Positions 1 through 8,489 of a stretch of 64,000 bases of DNA are shown here, in pieces (position 1 is the first letter of the stretch; each line of letters starts with the position of its first letter). Location of the stretch: positions 1-64,000 of the forward strand of contig JANYHH010000038.1 in NCBI GenBank assembly GCA_025359505.1, read 5' to 3'. The stretch comes from Deinococcales bacterium (GTDB taxonomy: Bacteria; Deinococcota; Deinococci; Deinococcales; JAAFIG01). The notes under the pieces were generated by a model. It was not told the DNA's origin. It searched no databases and worked only from the letters and a program-made list of their open reading frames with translations. Position numbers and translations under genes: made by a program.

Positions 1-220
1 TGCAACGCTCGAGCGCGTACTCGCGTCGCACGACCCCCAGCCGTTCCTGTCGGAACGAGCGCCCCCCTTCTTGCCCTGACAGCAGCACCTCACGGGCTTG
101 GGCGCTTCTTGCCCTTGAAGCAGCACCTCACGGGCTTGGGCGCTTCTTGATCCTAACCATGCACCTGACGGGCAGGATCGCTACTTCGCAGGGGGTGACT
201 TTTTTGTTGCCTCGAGCCGT
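1..220. other. Left-edge spacer with structured repeats
   Basis: No gene is supported here. Bases 1-60 may belong to a neighbour outside the window. Bases 71-184 hold three 38-base repeat units (separate entry). A T-rich stretch near 200-207 lies just downstream of the reverse-strand aldo/keto reductase, but I see no clear stem there. Confidence 0.5.
71..184. repeat. Three tandem 38-bp units, third diverged
   Basis: Units are 71-108, 109-146 and 147-184. The first two differ at a few positions. The third has diverged but keeps the length and the core gcacct.acggg. In units 1 and 2 a GCCC near the start can pair with GGGC near the end. In unit 3 these become GATCCT and AGGATC, which still pair, so both arms changed together. 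A relative lies near 41.4 kb on the other strand. Confidence 0.7.
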
Positions 221-1087
221 TTAGCTGTGCAGTTCGCTGAGCGCCTTAAAATCCTCATCATTCAGCTCGAGGCTGGCCGCTGCCGTGTTCTCCTCGAGAT
301 GCTTGACGCTGCCCGTGCCGGGGATCGGCAGCATCACGGGTGAGCGTTTCAGCAGCCACGCGAGCGCGACTTGAGATGGTGTGGCGTGGAGCTTGTTGGC
401 GATGGCGTCGAGTTTGCCACCGGGCTTGGCGAGGCTGCCGGTCGCTAGCGGAAACCACGGGATGAAGCCGATGCTGTTCGCCTCGCAGTAATCCAATACA
501 TCCTCGTGTTCGCGGTCGGCGAGGTTGTAACGGTTCTGCACGGTCGCCACGGGAAAAACGGCTCGAGCGGCTTCGATCTCTTTGACACTGACCTCGGACA
601 GTCCCAGATGCAGCACTTTGCCCTCGTCCTGAAAGGCTTTGATTGTCTGAAACTGCTCGAGCGCGGGGATTTTGGCGTCGATGCGGTGCAGTTGCCAGAG
701 TGGAATCTGCTCGAGTTTCAAGCGGCGCAGGCTCATCTCCAAGCATTGCCGCAGGTACTCGGGTCGGCCGACGGGCAGCCACTCGTTCGGGCCGGTGCGG
801 GTCAGTGCGCCTTTGGTGGCGACCACCATCCCGGCTGAGTAGGGGTGCAGCGTTTCAGCGATCAGGTCTTCGCTGACGAATGGCCCGTAACTGTCAGCCG
901 TGTCAATCAACTGAATTCCCAGCTCGGGCACGCGCTTCAAGGTGGCTCGAGCCTCGAGTGGGTCTTTCGGGTCGCCCCAAATGCCGTCGCCCGTTACACG
1001 CATCGCGCCGAAACCCAAGCGCACGACCTCGAGCGTGCCGCCGATCTTGAATGTGCCGCTTTTACTTGCATCAATCGTTGTTGTCAT
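221..1087 (-). CDS. Aldo/keto reductase family oxidoreductase
   Basis: A 288-residue protein that probably reduces an aldehyde or ketone with NADPH in the cytoplasm. The family's catalytic tetrad is visible: Asp and Tyr in [10 protein letters not shown], Lys in VVATKGA and His in WQLHRID. The C-terminal part has the expected cofactor-binding pattern ([14 protein letters not shown]). Length is normal for the compact bacterial branch. The start is ATG with a purine-rich GGCAGGGA upstream. It is followed by the structured repeats at 71-184 and shows no operon link with the lipoprotein hydrolase behind it. The substrate cannot be told. Confidence 0.9.
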   Translation of the reverse strand: MTTTIDASKSGTFKIGGTLEVVRLGFGAMRVTGDGIWGDPKDPLEARATLKRVPELGIQLIDTADSYGPFVSEDLIAETLHPYSAGMVVATKGALTRTGPNEWLPVGRPEYLRQCLEMSLRRLKLEQIPLWQLHRIDAKIPALEQFQTIKAFQDEGKVLHLGLSEVSVKEIEAARAVFPVATVQNRYNLADREHEDVLDYCEANSIGFIPWFPLATGSLAKPGGKLDAIANKLHATPSQVALAWLLKRSPVMLPIPGTGSVKHLEENTAAASLELNDEDFKALSELHS

Positions 1088-1190
1088 TGATCCCTGCCTC
1101 CGCCTGTGAGTTTAATCTCTGCGGGTTAAACAACGCGTCTGAGTGGCAGTGCTGTCTGCACTGCAATGAAGCAGCCACCCCCTCGAGCGT

Positions 1191-2207
1191 TCACTGCGGC
1201 GGGAGTTTATGGGTCACGAAATCCAGCGCGTCCGCAATGGCGAGGTCGCGCTGATCGCCATTGCCGTGCGCCAAGCGGTCATAGACCAGCAGGTAACGCT
1301 GCTCAGACCAAACGGCTTTGGGCAGCGCAGCACCCGTCCACTTCAGTCCTGCGGCTTCGCAACCGCTCGGGGCGCTGGCCACCACGGTATTTGAGGCGTC
1401 AATGCGGTAACTACTAAAACCACCGATGTTGGCCGCCAGATCACAGGATTGACTGGGGAGCACAAACCAGTCCTGCACGCCGTGAACGATCAGCAGAGCG
1501 CCAGACCAGTTGCTGAGTGACGCAGCGTACTGGCGCGGCGAGCGCAGCGTGTACTGCTGCGGAACCTGAGCGGGCGTACCACCGAGTGCGCTTGTGACCA
1601 CCGCGTCCAATGCCTTTCCGACGAACTGCTTGGTGGCATCGCTCGAGGCGACGAGCCGCTGAATTTGCTGGTACTCCGCCGCCCAATCGCTCGGGCCGTA
1701 AAAATCGACCAGTACTTGCGCGGGCGCTCCGCGCTGCACCGCCCGCAAGCTGATGCAACCGCCGTGCGAACCGCCCATCACGGCCACGCTGGCGGGATTT
1801 GTGTAAGGCAAACCGCGCCCCAGCTCGAGCATCCGCAGCACGTCGTCAACCTCGCCTTGACAGACCTCGATTCCCCCTTCGGACGCGTTCTCGCCACGGT
1901 AAGACGACATCAGCACTGTGTAGCCAAAACCGGCGAAGACTTGGCAAAACGCCTCATCGCCCGCCTGCAAACCTTCGAAGCCACCGTGATTCCACAGCAG
2001 CACGGGAAATCGCCCGGTGCGGTTTGGGTGGCAAACCTGCCCGTTGATCCGCAAGCCGCCTGAGCGATACGAGACTTTTTCGCGCACGACGGTTGCGTCT
2101 TGATACGCGACTTGCACCGATTCCCACGGCGTTGCCAGCGGCTGAGCGGGCGTCGTACCCGCGCAGGCGCTCAAGCTGAGGATGATTGCACCAATCCATC
2201 TGTTCAT
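1191..2207 (-). CDS. Lipoprotein alpha/beta hydrolase (dienelactone hydrolase / prolyl oligopeptidase type)
   Basis: About 338 residues. I start at the ATG at 2207 rather than the GTG at 2222 because the protein then opens with a compact lipoprotein signal, MNRWIGAIILSLSAC, whose lipobox cysteine would be lipidated. The hydrolase core has PVLLWNHGGF as an oxyanion region and the nucleophile elbow GGSHGG (G-x-S-x-G). A late Asp in GVQDWF and His in DRLAHGNGD could complete the triad. It is therefore predicted to be a membrane-anchored esterase or peptidase facing the periplasm. The substrate is unknown. Spacing to neighbours suggests single transcription. Confidence 0.8.
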   Translation of the reverse strand: MNRWIGAIILSLSACAGTTPAQPLATPWESVQVAYQDATVVREKVSYRSGGLRINGQVCHPNRTGRFPVLLWNHGGFEGLQAGDEAFCQVFAGFGYTVLMSSYRGENASEGGIEVCQGEVDDVLRMLELGRGLPYTNPASVAVMGGSHGGCISLRAVQRGAPAQVLVDFYGPSDWAAEYQQIQRLVASSDATKQFVGKALDAVVTSALGGTPAQVPQQYTLRSPRQYAASLSNWSGALLIVHGVQDWFVLPSQSCDLAANIGGFSSYRIDASNTVVASAPSGCEAAGLKWTGAALPKAVWSEQRYLLVYDRLAHGNGDQRDLAIADALDFVTHKLPPQ

Positions 2208-2349
2208 GGCTGATCTTGGCACGGCTCAGCGAGCTTCTGGTGAGTCGCCCCGTCACCCAGCGAGCCTCAGAAATTCGCGGTCGGCTGATCCTCGAGCAGC
2301 AAGTGCCGTGCCTGCAACTTTGAGCCTCAGAATCCGCCGAGTTCGGAGG

Positions 2350-3021
2350 TCAATCCTTGGTTTCTTGTCCCTCGAGTGGCTCGAGAAACGACTTGATGTC
2401 CTCGGCGTTGTCGTGACCAGCTCGCAGCTCGCCTTGAAAGCCAATTAAGGTTAGTGTGCATGGTTTCACGTCGCCTGTGAGTTGCGGATTGATGTCGTTA
2501 ATGATCTGGTTCATCTCGCGCAGTAACCGTTTGTACTGTGCCGAAGTCAGATAAACCGTTCGGGCTTGAAAATGCGCTGGGTACGTCTGTACGGCATTTT
2601 TCTCGAGCCGCTTGGGTTTCGGCGGTAGACTTGAGGGTTCGACGAAGCCGATGGTGTGATAGTCGGGATCGTTGGCTTCGGCGCACTGCGCTTCGCTGGC
2701 TTCGTACGCTGGTAAAAACGCGGCTGATAACAGATTCAGCGCCCCTGCGATTGCCTCTTGGTACTCGAGCAGATTCTTACTATGCGTGAACTCTTTAGCG
2801 ACCAATTGGTAGTAGATGCGTTTGCCCTCGCGTTTGGTTTCAAACAGCAATCCCAGTTCCAGTCCGCGTTTGACATGGTGATGCACCAGATTGGCGGGCA
2901 TCCCTAGCTGCTTAGCGACATCGCTCGAGTTGCGTTCATATAAAAATTGATGCAGCACGGGCGTGTCGCGCAGGGTGCGGGCGGCTTCGGGGTTGGTCAG
3001 TCTGATGCGGTCTTTTTGCAT
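2350..3021 (-). CDS. Winged-helix transcriptional regulator (ArsR-like)
   Basis: 223 residues with an N-terminal winged helix-turn-helix at about 15-75 (RTLRDTPVLHQFLYERNSS, then VHHHVKRGLELGLL and a KRIYYQL wing). The C-terminal half (about 80-223) is not a recognised sensor domain; it contains a proline/lysine-rich linker and a region that may bind a ligand or dimerise. No metal-binding Cys pair of classical ArsR proteins is visible. It is divergent from the NfeD-like gene starting at 3158, so it could act on that shared 136-base region. Confidence 0.75.
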   Translation of the reverse strand: MQKDRIRLTNPEAARTLRDTPVLHQFLYERNSSDVAKQLGMPANLVHHHVKRGLELGLLFETKREGKRIYYQLVAKEFTHSKNLLEYQEAIAGALNLLSAAFLPAYEASEAQCAEANDPDYHTIGFVEPSSLPPKPKRLEKNAVQTYPAHFQARTVYLTSAQYKRLLREMNQIINDINPQLTGDVKPCTLTLIGFQGELRAGHDNAEDIKSFLEPLEGQETKD

Positions 3022-3157
3022 GGACGTATTGTGGCGCTTGCTATTTCAGTGCGCTACAAGCAGGGCTGAAATAGCCACTCTCGAGTCTCGTCCATAACCG
3101 AAATTCGTGAAACTTTCGCCTGCTCGAGCGCGTAATGTGATGTCGGAGGCGCTGCAT

Positions 3158-3745
3158 ATGTTTTTGGGGGCGATGGTGTTGGGATTGGTTGGTTTGGTGG
3201 CGATGTCACTGCTTGGCTTCACACACGGACACGCGGCGCATGGGCATTCAACGCACGGGCACGCAGGTCACGCGGACGCAGGTCACGGCGCTCAGGGTCA
3301 CTCGAGCCACGGTCACGACTCGAGCGGTGCGAAATTACTGGCGTTCCTCTCGCCTCGGGTGCTGTTTAGTCTGGCGCTAGGCTTTGGCGCGACGGGTTTG
3401 GTGGCGGACGCGTTCTTCCCGCTGTGGGTCGCGGTGATCCTCGCGGCGGTCGGGGCATTGGCGCTCGAGCGGCTGGTCGTCTATCCGTACTGGAATTGGT
3501 TGATGCAGTTCGCCAGCGCTCCAGCCGAGATGATGTCTGATACCTTGCGGGCCAAGGGACGGGCGGTGACGCGCTTTGACTCGAGCGGCTCGGGGCTGAT
3601 TCGTTTGGAGATGGACGGTCAGGTGCGCCAAGTGCTGGGGACGCTGACGTTGGAGCAGCGCGGGATCACCGTGCTGGTCGGCGATGCGGTGCGGGTCGAA
3701 GCGGTCGATCAAAACGGTAATTGCACGGTGTCTAAACTGCTGTAA
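3158..3745 (+). CDS. NfeD-like membrane protein with histidine-rich loop
   Basis: About 195 residues. I chose the ATG at 3158 because GGAGG (3145-3149) precedes it; a GTG at 3107 and an ATG at 3139 are in frame. There is an N-terminal membrane segment (MFLGAMVLGLVGLVAMSLLG), then a roughly 35-residue stretch in which every second or third residue is His or Gly (repeats like HGHAGHAD), two more membrane segments, and a C-terminal OB-fold-like domain (about 125-195). That layout matches short NfeD proteins, partners of flotillins. The flotillin gene follows 121 bases downstream. The His-rich segment is unusual for NfeD and could bind metal ions (inference). Confidence 0.75.
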   Translation: MFLGAMVLGLVGLVAMSLLGFTHGHAAHGHSTHGHAGHADAGHGAQGHSSHGHDSSGAKLLAFLSPRVLFSLALGFGATGLVADAFFPLWVAVILAAVGALALERLVVYPYWNWLMQFASAPAEMMSDTLRAKGRAVTRFDSSGSGLIRLEMDGQVRQVLGTLTLEQRGITVLVGDAVRVEAVDQNGNCTVSKLL

Positions 3746-3866
3746 TCCAAACAGTGATTGCGGCTTTAGGTCTGCCCCTCGAGCATCGTCTCGAGTGCAG
3801 CGCTTCAAACGTGGTGTCTCGAGCGCACTTTCGTTCACGCAGCGTCTCGAGCGAGAAGGAGTTTGT

Positions 3867-5081
3867 ATGGATTTCGGAGTTTTCACGCCCATCATCATCG
3901 CGCTGATCGTCATTCTCGTGGCGATTCCACTGATCGTCTCGAGCTTTCTGAGGAACGTCGAAGCCGGTTCGATCCGCATGGTTTCGTGGCTGAACGGCAG
4001 CACCCGCATTTATCGCGGGCCCGGCAAGAGTCTCGAGGTTCCGCTGTTCACGCAAGGCACGACGCTCTCCAGTAAGGCCATTAACGTGGATTTGGATATC
4101 ACCGATCAGACGGCTGATATTGACGATAAGGGCATTCCGCGCCCAATTAAGATTCAGGTGCTGGCGTCAGCGATTGTCAGTGTCGGTGACACCGACGCGT
4201 TGATTCGCACGGCTGCCAACAGGTATTTTGCCAAGCCAGACGTGGAGCAACTCAACACGCTCTCTGACCTGCTGACCAGCGCAGGGCGCAGGGCGATCAA
4301 CCTGCTGACCCACGATCAGTTGTTCAGTGCCAAAACGCCGGGGCAGCGCTCGGAACCAGCGCCTGACAGCGAGGACGACGATCCCTTGGCGATTATTATT
4401 CGCAAAGCGTGCAGCAAAGAGTTGACCGATCTGGGTCTGATCTTTAACAGCCTCAACATCAAAGTCGTGCGCTCCGAAGTCGCCGAAGCCCGCCGCCGCC
4501 AGAGCGCGGCCGAAGCCCAAGCCAGCGCCGATATCGTCAGCACGCAGCAGGCCCGTCGCGCCCGCGAAGCGCAGCTCGAGGCGGAGCGCACGATCAGCGA
4601 CAAAACCCGCGAGTTGGAGCAGACCAAGGCCAGCAACGCCGCGCTGGTCGCGCAGGCTGAGGCTTTGAAGCAGGACGCATTGGCGGCTCAGCGCAGCGCC
4701 GAGCTTCGCGCCACGCAGATCGCGCAGGCCGACGCCGACGCGGAGCGCGTGAAGATCGCCGCCAAAGCAAGTGCCGAATCCGAGGCGATTAAGATCAGCA
4801 CGATTGCCACGGCCAACGCCGAGGCGATTCAGAAGGTCAATCAGGCCATCGCCGATGGCGGTGAGTTGTACCTGCGCTACCGTCAGGTCGAGATGCTGCC
4901 GCAGCTTGTACCGTTGATTGCCGACGCGTTGGCGCAATCGAAGCTGATTACCGTTTCTGGTGGCGAAAACGGTGGTGCGGGTGGTCAGACCGCCGCGCAG
5001 ATTCAGAGCGTGATCCAAACCGTGCTGGCCGCGCAGCTCATCACCAAATCGGGCGTGCTCGAGTCAGGCAAAAGCGGCTGA
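3867..5081 (+). CDS. floA: Flotillin-like SPFH protein
   Basis: 404 residues. The ATG at 3867 is set by GAGAAGGAG at 3852-3860. An N-terminal membrane hairpin (IIIALIVILVAIPLIVSSFL) is followed by the SPFH/band 7 domain (about 30-200) and a long Ala/Glu-rich coiled coil (about 210-350) with many EA and AE dipeptides, as in flotillins. The C-terminus carries the oligomerisation region. Flotillins assemble in membrane microdomains. The NfeD-like gene just upstream supports the assignment. A strong terminator at 5116-5144 closes this pair. The gene symbol is by family only. Confidence 0.85.
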   Translation: MDFGVFTPIIIALIVILVAIPLIVSSFLRNVEAGSIRMVSWLNGSTRIYRGPGKSLEVPLFTQGTTLSSKAINVDLDITDQTADIDDKGIPRPIKIQVLASAIVSVGDTDALIRTAANRYFAKPDVEQLNTLSDLLTSAGRRAINLLTHDQLFSAKTPGQRSEPAPDSEDDDPLAIIIRKACSKELTDLGLIFNSLNIKVVRSEVAEARRRQSAAEAQASADIVSTQQARRAREAQLEAERTISDKTRELEQTKASNAALVAQAEALKQDALAAQRSAELRATQIAQADADAERVKIAAKASAESEAIKISTIATANAEAIQKVNQAIADGGELYLRYRQVEMLPQLVPLIADALAQSKLITVSGGENGGAGGQTAAQIQSVIQTVLAAQLITKSGVLESGKSG

Positions 5082-5115
5082 TCTCGAGTTGCGAAACCGT
5101 GTGACCTCGAGCTTG

Positions 5116-5144
5116 AAACCTGAGTCTATGTGACTCAGGTTTTT
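5116..5144 (+). terminator. Rho-independent terminator after flotillin
   Basis: A 10-base-pair stem, AACCTGAGTC with GACTCAGGTT around a TATGT loop, ends in a run of T (5140-5144). It lies 35 bases after the flotillin stop codon. Confidence 0.9.
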
Positions 5145-5416
5145 ACTTACATCGTTGCTCAAGATACATTGCCTAATTACGCTCGAGGGTTAAGCTTTGC
5201 GTCAAGATCAAAACAGGGCTGAAGAGGTCACTGTGCGGTCTCGAGCGCAAAGTTTTTGTCAGGGCGCGGTATGATGTGGCAGTAAGGGTCGAGCGACACC
5301 CCTGAACGCGAAGTTTGCTGAGGCTAGACACCGCCTTTAAGCGTGCCAGCGCATTCCCTCGTGGATGCCTCAATAAAGTCATTCACGGTAGGCCAAGCAA
5401 CAGAACAGGAGACACA
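5145..5416 (+). other. Upstream region of lon 1
   Basis: No gene is seen. A TATGAT at 5270-5275 could serve as a -10 box, but no good -35 hexamer sits 16-18 bases before it. CTTTGCG near 5195 and CGCAAAG near 5246 form a widely spaced inverted pair. No HspR-type operator like that of lon 2 was found here. Confidence 0.4.
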
Positions 5417-7879
5417 ATGCGTTGGGAATTACCCGTTTTAGCACTTCGCAACATGGTCATCGCCCCCGGTCACGCGCAGAGCATCGCGGTCGGGCGCGTC
5501 AAAAGCCGCCGCAGCGTCGAGGAAGCGCAAACGGCGGATCGCCGCGTGTTGCTCTTAACCCAGCGCGATCAGAACAACGACGATCCGATGGGCGAGGATT
5601 TGTACGACATCGGTACGCTCGCGGCGATCAAGCAAGTGGTGCGGATGCCCGATCAGACGCTCGAGGTGCTGGTGGAACCCTTGGAGCGCGTCAAGGTCAG
5701 TGCGTACTTGCCATTGCCGTACCTGCGGGCGGTCGCCGAAACTTTGGAGAGCGAACCCGATGCCGACAGCAACACCTTGCGCGTGCTGATGGACGAAGCC
5801 AAATCGAGCTTTGACAAGTACGTCGCGCAGAACAAGAACTTGCGCCTCGACAACATCCATTTGGAGCACCTGCGCCAATTGAGCGAACCGAGCCAAGTCG
5901 CGGACACCATCGGCTTTCACGCCTCTTGGGAGGTGGCTGAAAAGCAAGACTTGCTCGAGACTTTAAGCATCCGCGAGCGTCTGGAAAAGGTCGTCAAGCT
6001 GCTCGAGCGCGACCTCGAGCGTTTTGAAATGGACAAGAAGATTGCCGCCCGCGTCAAAGAGCAGATGGATCAAAACCAGCGCGAGTATTACCTGCGCGAG
6101 CAGATGAAAGCCATCGGCAAGGAACTCGGTGGCGGCGAGGACAGTGTCGCAGAAGTCGACGACCTACGCCAGCGCGTCGAAGCTGCTGGCATGCCCGCCA
6201 AGGTCAAAGAGAAGGCGCTCAAAGAAGTCGCCCGTTTGGAGCGCACGCCCGGCGGCAGCCCCGAAACGACCGTCGTCCGCAATTACATCGACTGGCTGCT
6301 GGACACGCCGTGGAACAAGCGCGACGAGGAAATCTTAGACATCAAACGCACCCGCGATATTCTGGACGAAGATCACCACGGCTTAGATGAGGTCAAGGAG
6401 CGCATCCTCGAGTTTCTGGCCGTGCGCCAATTGACGCAGGACATGCGGAAAAACGTCGCCGAGATCGGCGATAAAGACGCCAAGGACAAGCCCGAAGATT
6501 TGGAGCTTCGCGCCCCGATCCTCTGCCTCGTCGGCCCTCCGGGCGTCGGCAAGACCAGCCTCGGTAAAAGCGTCGCTCGAGCACTCAACCGCCAGTTCGT
6601 CCGCATGAGTCTCGGTGGGGTGCGCGACGAAGCCGAGATTCGCGGTCACAGGCGCACGTACATCGGCTCCATGCCCGGTCGGATCATTCAGAGCATGAAG
6701 CAGGCTGGCGTCGTCAACCCGATTATTCTCTTGGACGAGATCGACAAGATGGCTTCTGACTGGCGCGGCGATCCCGCCTCGGCGATGCTCGAGGTGCTCG
6801 ACCCAGAGCAGAACCACACCTTCCAAGACCATTACTTGGAGGTGCAGTATGACTTGTCGCAGGTGATGTTCATCACGACCGCCAACAGCCTCAACACCAT
6901 TCCGCGCCCGCTGCTGGATCGCATGGAAGTCATCGAAATCCCCGGCTACACGCTGGATGAGAAACTGGCGATCGCCAAGGGCTTCAGGCTGCCGCGCCAG
7001 ATTAAATCCCACGGTCTGGGAGACAAACTCGAGATCACCGATGCGGCTTTGAAGCGCTTGATTCAGGAGTACACCAAGGAAAGCGGCGTTCGCAATTTGG
7101 ATCGCCAAATTCAGAAACTCACCCGCAAAGCCGCTCGAGGCTTATTAGAGAAGCCGTGGGATGGTGTGAAAAGCATTGATGCCGAGGAAGTCGAGGATTA
7201 CCTCGGCGTGCCGATGTTCGAGATTGAAAGTAAAGAGAAGGTCTCGCAAGTCGGTGTGTCGCAGGGCATGTATTACTCGCCCGTCGGCGGCGGCATTCTG
7301 CTGATCGAGACATTGGCTACGCCCGGCACGGGCAAGGTCAGTTACACGGGTAGCTTAGGCGACGTGATGAAGGAAAGCGTGCAGGCGGCGCTGGCGTACT
7401 TACGCGCCCACGCAACCGAGTACGGCGCTGACCCGGACTTCTACAAGAATCTGGACATCCACGTTCACTTCCCGTCGGGTGGCACGCCCAAGGATGGCCC
7501 GAGTGCGGGCATTGCGATTGCGACCAGCGTCATCAGCGCGATCACCAAGCGCCCCGCCCGGGCAGACGTGGCGATGACCGGCGAGATTTCTTTGCGCGGC
7601 AAGGTGCTGATTATCGGCGGTGTCAAAGAGAAGCTGCTCGGCGCGTACCAAGCGGGCATCCGCACGGTGATCCTGCCCAAAGGCGACGCGCCGTTCCTCA
7701 AGGACGTGCCGGAAGCGATCAAAAACGACATGGAAATCCACCTCGTCGAAGACGTGCGCGAAGTCCTCGAGATGATGCTCGAGGATCGGGTGGAGGAGAC
7801 GGACATGCGGCCAACTGCGGGTCTCGAGGGGGTCACGCCCCCGCCCGTCAGTCCCGTGATCCCGCAGCCCGGCGTCTGA
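5417..7879 (+). CDS. lon: Lon protease 1 (ATP-dependent, La type)
   Basis: 820 residues, the usual size of a bacterial Lon. The start is the ATG at 5417 behind ACAGGAGA; an in-frame opening further upstream lacks the family's sequence. Order: LON substrate-binding domain (about 5-200), coiled region, AAA+ module with Walker [10 protein letters not shown] and Walker B ILLDEIDK, and the C-terminal S16 protease domain with the catalytic Ser in KDGPSAG and the Lys in GGVKEK. It degrades damaged and regulatory proteins in the cytosol. A strong terminator follows at 7892. A second, clearly different Lon is encoded at 25447-27930. Confidence 0.97.
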   Translation: MRWELPVLALRNMVIAPGHAQSIAVGRVKSRRSVEEAQTADRRVLLLTQRDQNNDDPMGEDLYDIGTLAAIKQVVRMPDQTLEVLVEPLERVKVSAYLPLPYLRAVAETLESEPDADSNTLRVLMDEAKSSFDKYVAQNKNLRLDNIHLEHLRQLSEPSQVADTIGFHASWEVAEKQDLLETLSIRERLEKVVKLLERDLERFEMDKKIAARVKEQMDQNQREYYLREQMKAIGKELGGGEDSVAEVDDLRQRVEAAGMPAKVKEKALKEVARLERTPGGSPETTVVRNYIDWLLDTPWNKRDEEILDIKRTRDILDEDHHGLDEVKERILEFLAVRQLTQDMRKNVAEIGDKDAKDKPEDLELRAPILCLVGPPGVGKTSLGKSVARALNRQFVRMSLGGVRDEAEIRGHRRTYIGSMPGRIIQSMKQAGVVNPIILLDEIDKMASDWRGDPASAMLEVLDPEQNHTFQDHYLEVQYDLSQVMFITTANSLNTIPRPLLDRMEVIEIPGYTLDEKLAIAKGFRLPRQIKSHGLGDKLEITDAALKRLIQEYTKESGVRNLDRQIQKLTRKAARGLLEKPWDGVKSIDAEEVEDYLGVPMFEIESKEKVSQVGVSQGMYYSPVGGGILLIETLATPGTGKVSYTGSLGDVMKESVQAALAYLRAHATEYGADPDFYKNLDIHVHFPSGGTPKDGPSAGIAIATSVISAITKRPARADVAMTGEISLRGKVLIIGGVKEKLLGAYQAGIRTVILPKGDAPFLKDVPEAIKNDMEIHLVEDVREVLEMMLEDRVEETDMRPTAGLEGVTPPPVSPVIPQPGV

Positions 7880-7891
7880 GGAAACCCAGTC

Positions 7892-7925
7892 AAAGCGCAG
7901 CCCCGATTCGGGGCTGCGCTTTTTT
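7892..7925 (+). terminator. Rho-independent terminator after lon 1
   Basis: An 11-base-pair GC-rich stem, AGCGCAGCCCC with GGGGCTGCGCT and a five-base loop, is followed by TTTTT. It starts 13 bases after the lon stop. Confidence 0.95.
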
Positions 7926-8039
7926 ACGGCTCGAGCGATGAATCTCGGGGGGTGCTGGAGGTCGTGCTCGCCACCAGCAAGCTCGAGTCTCCGAAACGAG
8001 AACTCGAGCGACGCTGGCTTTCCCTTTTGCTTACCGTCC

Positions 8040-8453
8040 TCAGACTTTGCCGTTGACGGTGGGCGCGGGTAGGGCGTGAGCGGTGCTAGCATTCATTTCA
8101 CTGCGACCGCTGAACACAGCGCCGCTTTCGATATCCAGAGCGCTGGCTTTGACATCACCGAACAAGCGCCCGCTCTTGGTGATCGTGATTTTTCCCTTTG
8201 CGACCACGTTGGCTCTGATTTCGCCGTGCAGGATTAGGTTGTCGACTTCCAAGTGCTCACCCGTGACGCTCGCGCCGCTCGAAACTTCTAAATTGCCGAC
8301 GATTCTAATGTTGCCCTCGAAATGGCCATCTAAACGCACAGAGCCTTTACTGTCCAAATCACCTTTGATGCTCGTGCCCGCCTCGAGATAGGTGTAATTC
8401 GCGCCGCTGCTGGCGGGCGTGGCGGCTTTGGCTGGGGTGTTGCGTCCGAGCAT
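8040..8453 (-). CDS. Bactofilin family cytoskeletal protein
   Basis: 137 residues. I use the ATG at 8453 because AGAAGAGG lies 7 bases upstream; a GTG at 8486 is in frame but lacks such a site. After a short disordered start, residues 20-125 form the repetitive bactofilin beta-helix (TSIKGDLDSKGSVRLDG, then GNLEVSSGASVTGE and successive hydrophobic/glycine turns). Bactofilins polymerise without nucleotide and often guide peptidoglycan remodelling. The gene directly follows an M23 endopeptidase (36 bases apart), the classic bactofilin partner, so the two probably form an operon. Confidence 0.92.
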   Translation of the reverse strand: MLGRNTPAKAATPASSGANYTYLEAGTSIKGDLDSKGSVRLDGHFEGNIRIVGNLEVSSGASVTGEHLEVDNLILHGEIRANVVAKGKITITKSGRLFGDVKASALDIESGAVFSGRSEMNASTAHALPAPTVNGKV

Positions 8454-8489
8454 ATGAAGACCTCTTCTGAGTAAATTGTCAAACACTGG

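Noticed and set aside
3158-3745. Zinc or cobalt transporter call for the His-rich protein
   Set aside because: His-rich loops occur in metal transporters, but there are too few membrane helices, and the C-terminal OB fold and flotillin neighbour favour NfeD.
4167-5018. Long reverse-strand open frame under flotillin
   Set aside because: It is antisense to a coiled-coil gene with strong codon bias; the composition (Leu/Arg/Gly repeats) is that of a shadow.
5251-5275. Sigma-70-type promoter for lon 1
   Set aside because: TATGAT is good, but the only nearby -35-like hexamer, TTGTCA (5256-5261), is 8 bases away, too close for a promoter.
6383-7108. Long reverse-strand open frame under lon 1
   Set aside because: Antisense shadow in the highly conserved AAA+ region; no domain and no ribosome site.
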